Positions 63,593-64,000 of a stretch of DNA of 64,000 nt are shown here, piece after piece. A program made the translations under genes and the position numbers. The stretch comes from Pseudodesulfovibrio cashew (GTDB lineage Bacteria > Desulfobacterota > Desulfovibrionia > Desulfovibrionales > Desulfovibrionaceae), in the NCBI RefSeq assembly GCF_009762795.1, contig NZ_CP046400.1, forward strand, positions 3,679,501 through 3,743,500. The letters run 5' to 3'. The notes beneath the pieces were generated by a model. The model saw only the letters and a list, made by a program, of their open reading frames with translations, made no database searches and was not told the origin of the DNA. Every line of letters begins with the position of its first letter. The first letter of the stretch is position 1.

Positions 63593-64000
63593 ATGAGGCA
63601 TTTCAGGAGCATCATAGGGCTGACCTTCATCAGTTCGTTCCTGCTCTCCGGCATCCTGCTGGTGAGCCTCGGCTATCTCTTGTTCCAGACGGAAAAACAA
63701 TCCATGGAAGAGGGGTACGCCACGTTCGAGACCGAACATGTCTCCACGCAGAAGGAACTCATCCGCCACGAAGTCCAGAACGTCATCGCCTACATCGAAT
63801 ACAGTAAATCGCTCATTGAGCAACGCGTAAGGCACGACATCCAGGCCCGGGTATACGAGGCCCACGACATCGCCACCCACCTTTACGACCGATACAAGGG
63901 CACCCTGTCGAAACCGAAGCTTCAGGCCCTGATCAGGGAGGCCATTCGCCCACTCCGCTTCAACAGGGGAACAGGGTACTATTTCATTACCCGGCTGGAC
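63593..64000 (+). CDS. Cache-domain membrane sensor, N-terminal part
   Basis: 136 residues are present; the frame is open to the window end. ATG 63593 follows GGGAGCAGAGG. An N-terminal membrane helix (IIGLTFISSFLLSGILLVSLGYLLF) leads into a helical periplasmic region and FNRGTGYYFITRLD, the Gly-Tyr-Tyr-Phe signature of a Cache sensor domain. The missing part should be a histidine kinase, diguanylate cyclase or chemoreceptor; the fragment cannot say which. Confidence 0.83.
   Translation, partial: MRHFRSIIGLTFISSFLLSGILLVSLGYLLFQTEKQSMEEGYATFETEHVSTQKELIRHEVQNVIAYIEYSKSLIEQRVRHDIQARVYEAHDIATHLYDRYKGTLSKPKLQALIREAIRPLRFNRGTGYYFITRLD

Overview
The window looks like a chromosomal segment of a sulfate-reducing deltaproteobacterium of the Desulfovibrionaceae, most like Pseudodesulfovibrio. 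The evidence is the high-GC coding sequence, a complete lactate-oxidation operon headed by pyruvate:ferredoxin oxidoreductase, many ferredoxin-type proteins, rubredoxin, a probable tungsten aldehyde oxidoreductase and an hgcAB pair diagnostic of mercury methylators. No insertion sequence, prophage or CRISPR array was seen; almost all of the window is ordinary dense bacterial gene space.

Layout. 1-9785 (+): a contiguous uptake operon with the end of a TonB-dependent receptor, an ECF-type inner-membrane transporter (fused ATPase, T-type permease, S-like protein), a stand-alone TiaS-like domain protein and a TonB2-type energiser (DUF3450, two ExbB-like proteins, ExbD, TonB, TPR). 9903-17545 (+): a degenerate sigma54-activator-like regulator, a NifX/NifB-like protein, a ~550 nt highly structured leader RNA, then a CBS protein, an SLC13-type anion:sodium symporter, a left-handed beta-helix transferase and NhaB. 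17696-20563 (-): a solute-binding protein, a REC-kinase hybrid and two small proteins.

20925-35377 (-): the organic-acid oxidation operon, transcribed por, lactate permease, glcD, glcF-like, pta, ackA, lutC, lutB-lutA fusion. Together these import lactate, oxidise it to pyruvate, convert pyruvate to acetyl-CoA and make ATP through acetyl phosphate. A sigma54-like promoter and spaced repeats lie upstream of por, and several strong hairpins separate the cistrons. 35855-40670 (-): arsenate reductase, AsmA, MerR, then the mercury-methylation operon arsR, a 37-codon micro-ORF, hgcA and hgcB. 40848-47955 (-): pheT, pheS, rplT, rpmI, infC, thrS and tRNA-Val, a classic translation cluster. 48082-51216 (-): small cytoplasmic proteins and a ferredoxin. 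51462-64000: mixed-strand metabolic genes (M29 aminopeptidase, MoeA-PBP fusion, isochorismatase-like hydrolase, bacteriohemerythrin with altered ligands, PhzF, AOR plus class II aldolase, arsR-acr3, CPBP protease, rubredoxin) and the start of a Cache-domain sensor.

The most striking signal is 11797-12346: at least seven hairpins with unrelated stems all display the same loop, GACTGGA(A), with an eighth unpaired copy and a ninth just inside the symporter gene. Different stems presenting one loop implies repeated binding sites for an RNA-binding protein. GGA in a loop recalls CsrA decoys; A at loop position 1 and G at position 4 recalls ANTAR targets. I know of no described element of this form in this lineage. 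All calls are from reading the sequence; no database search was possible.
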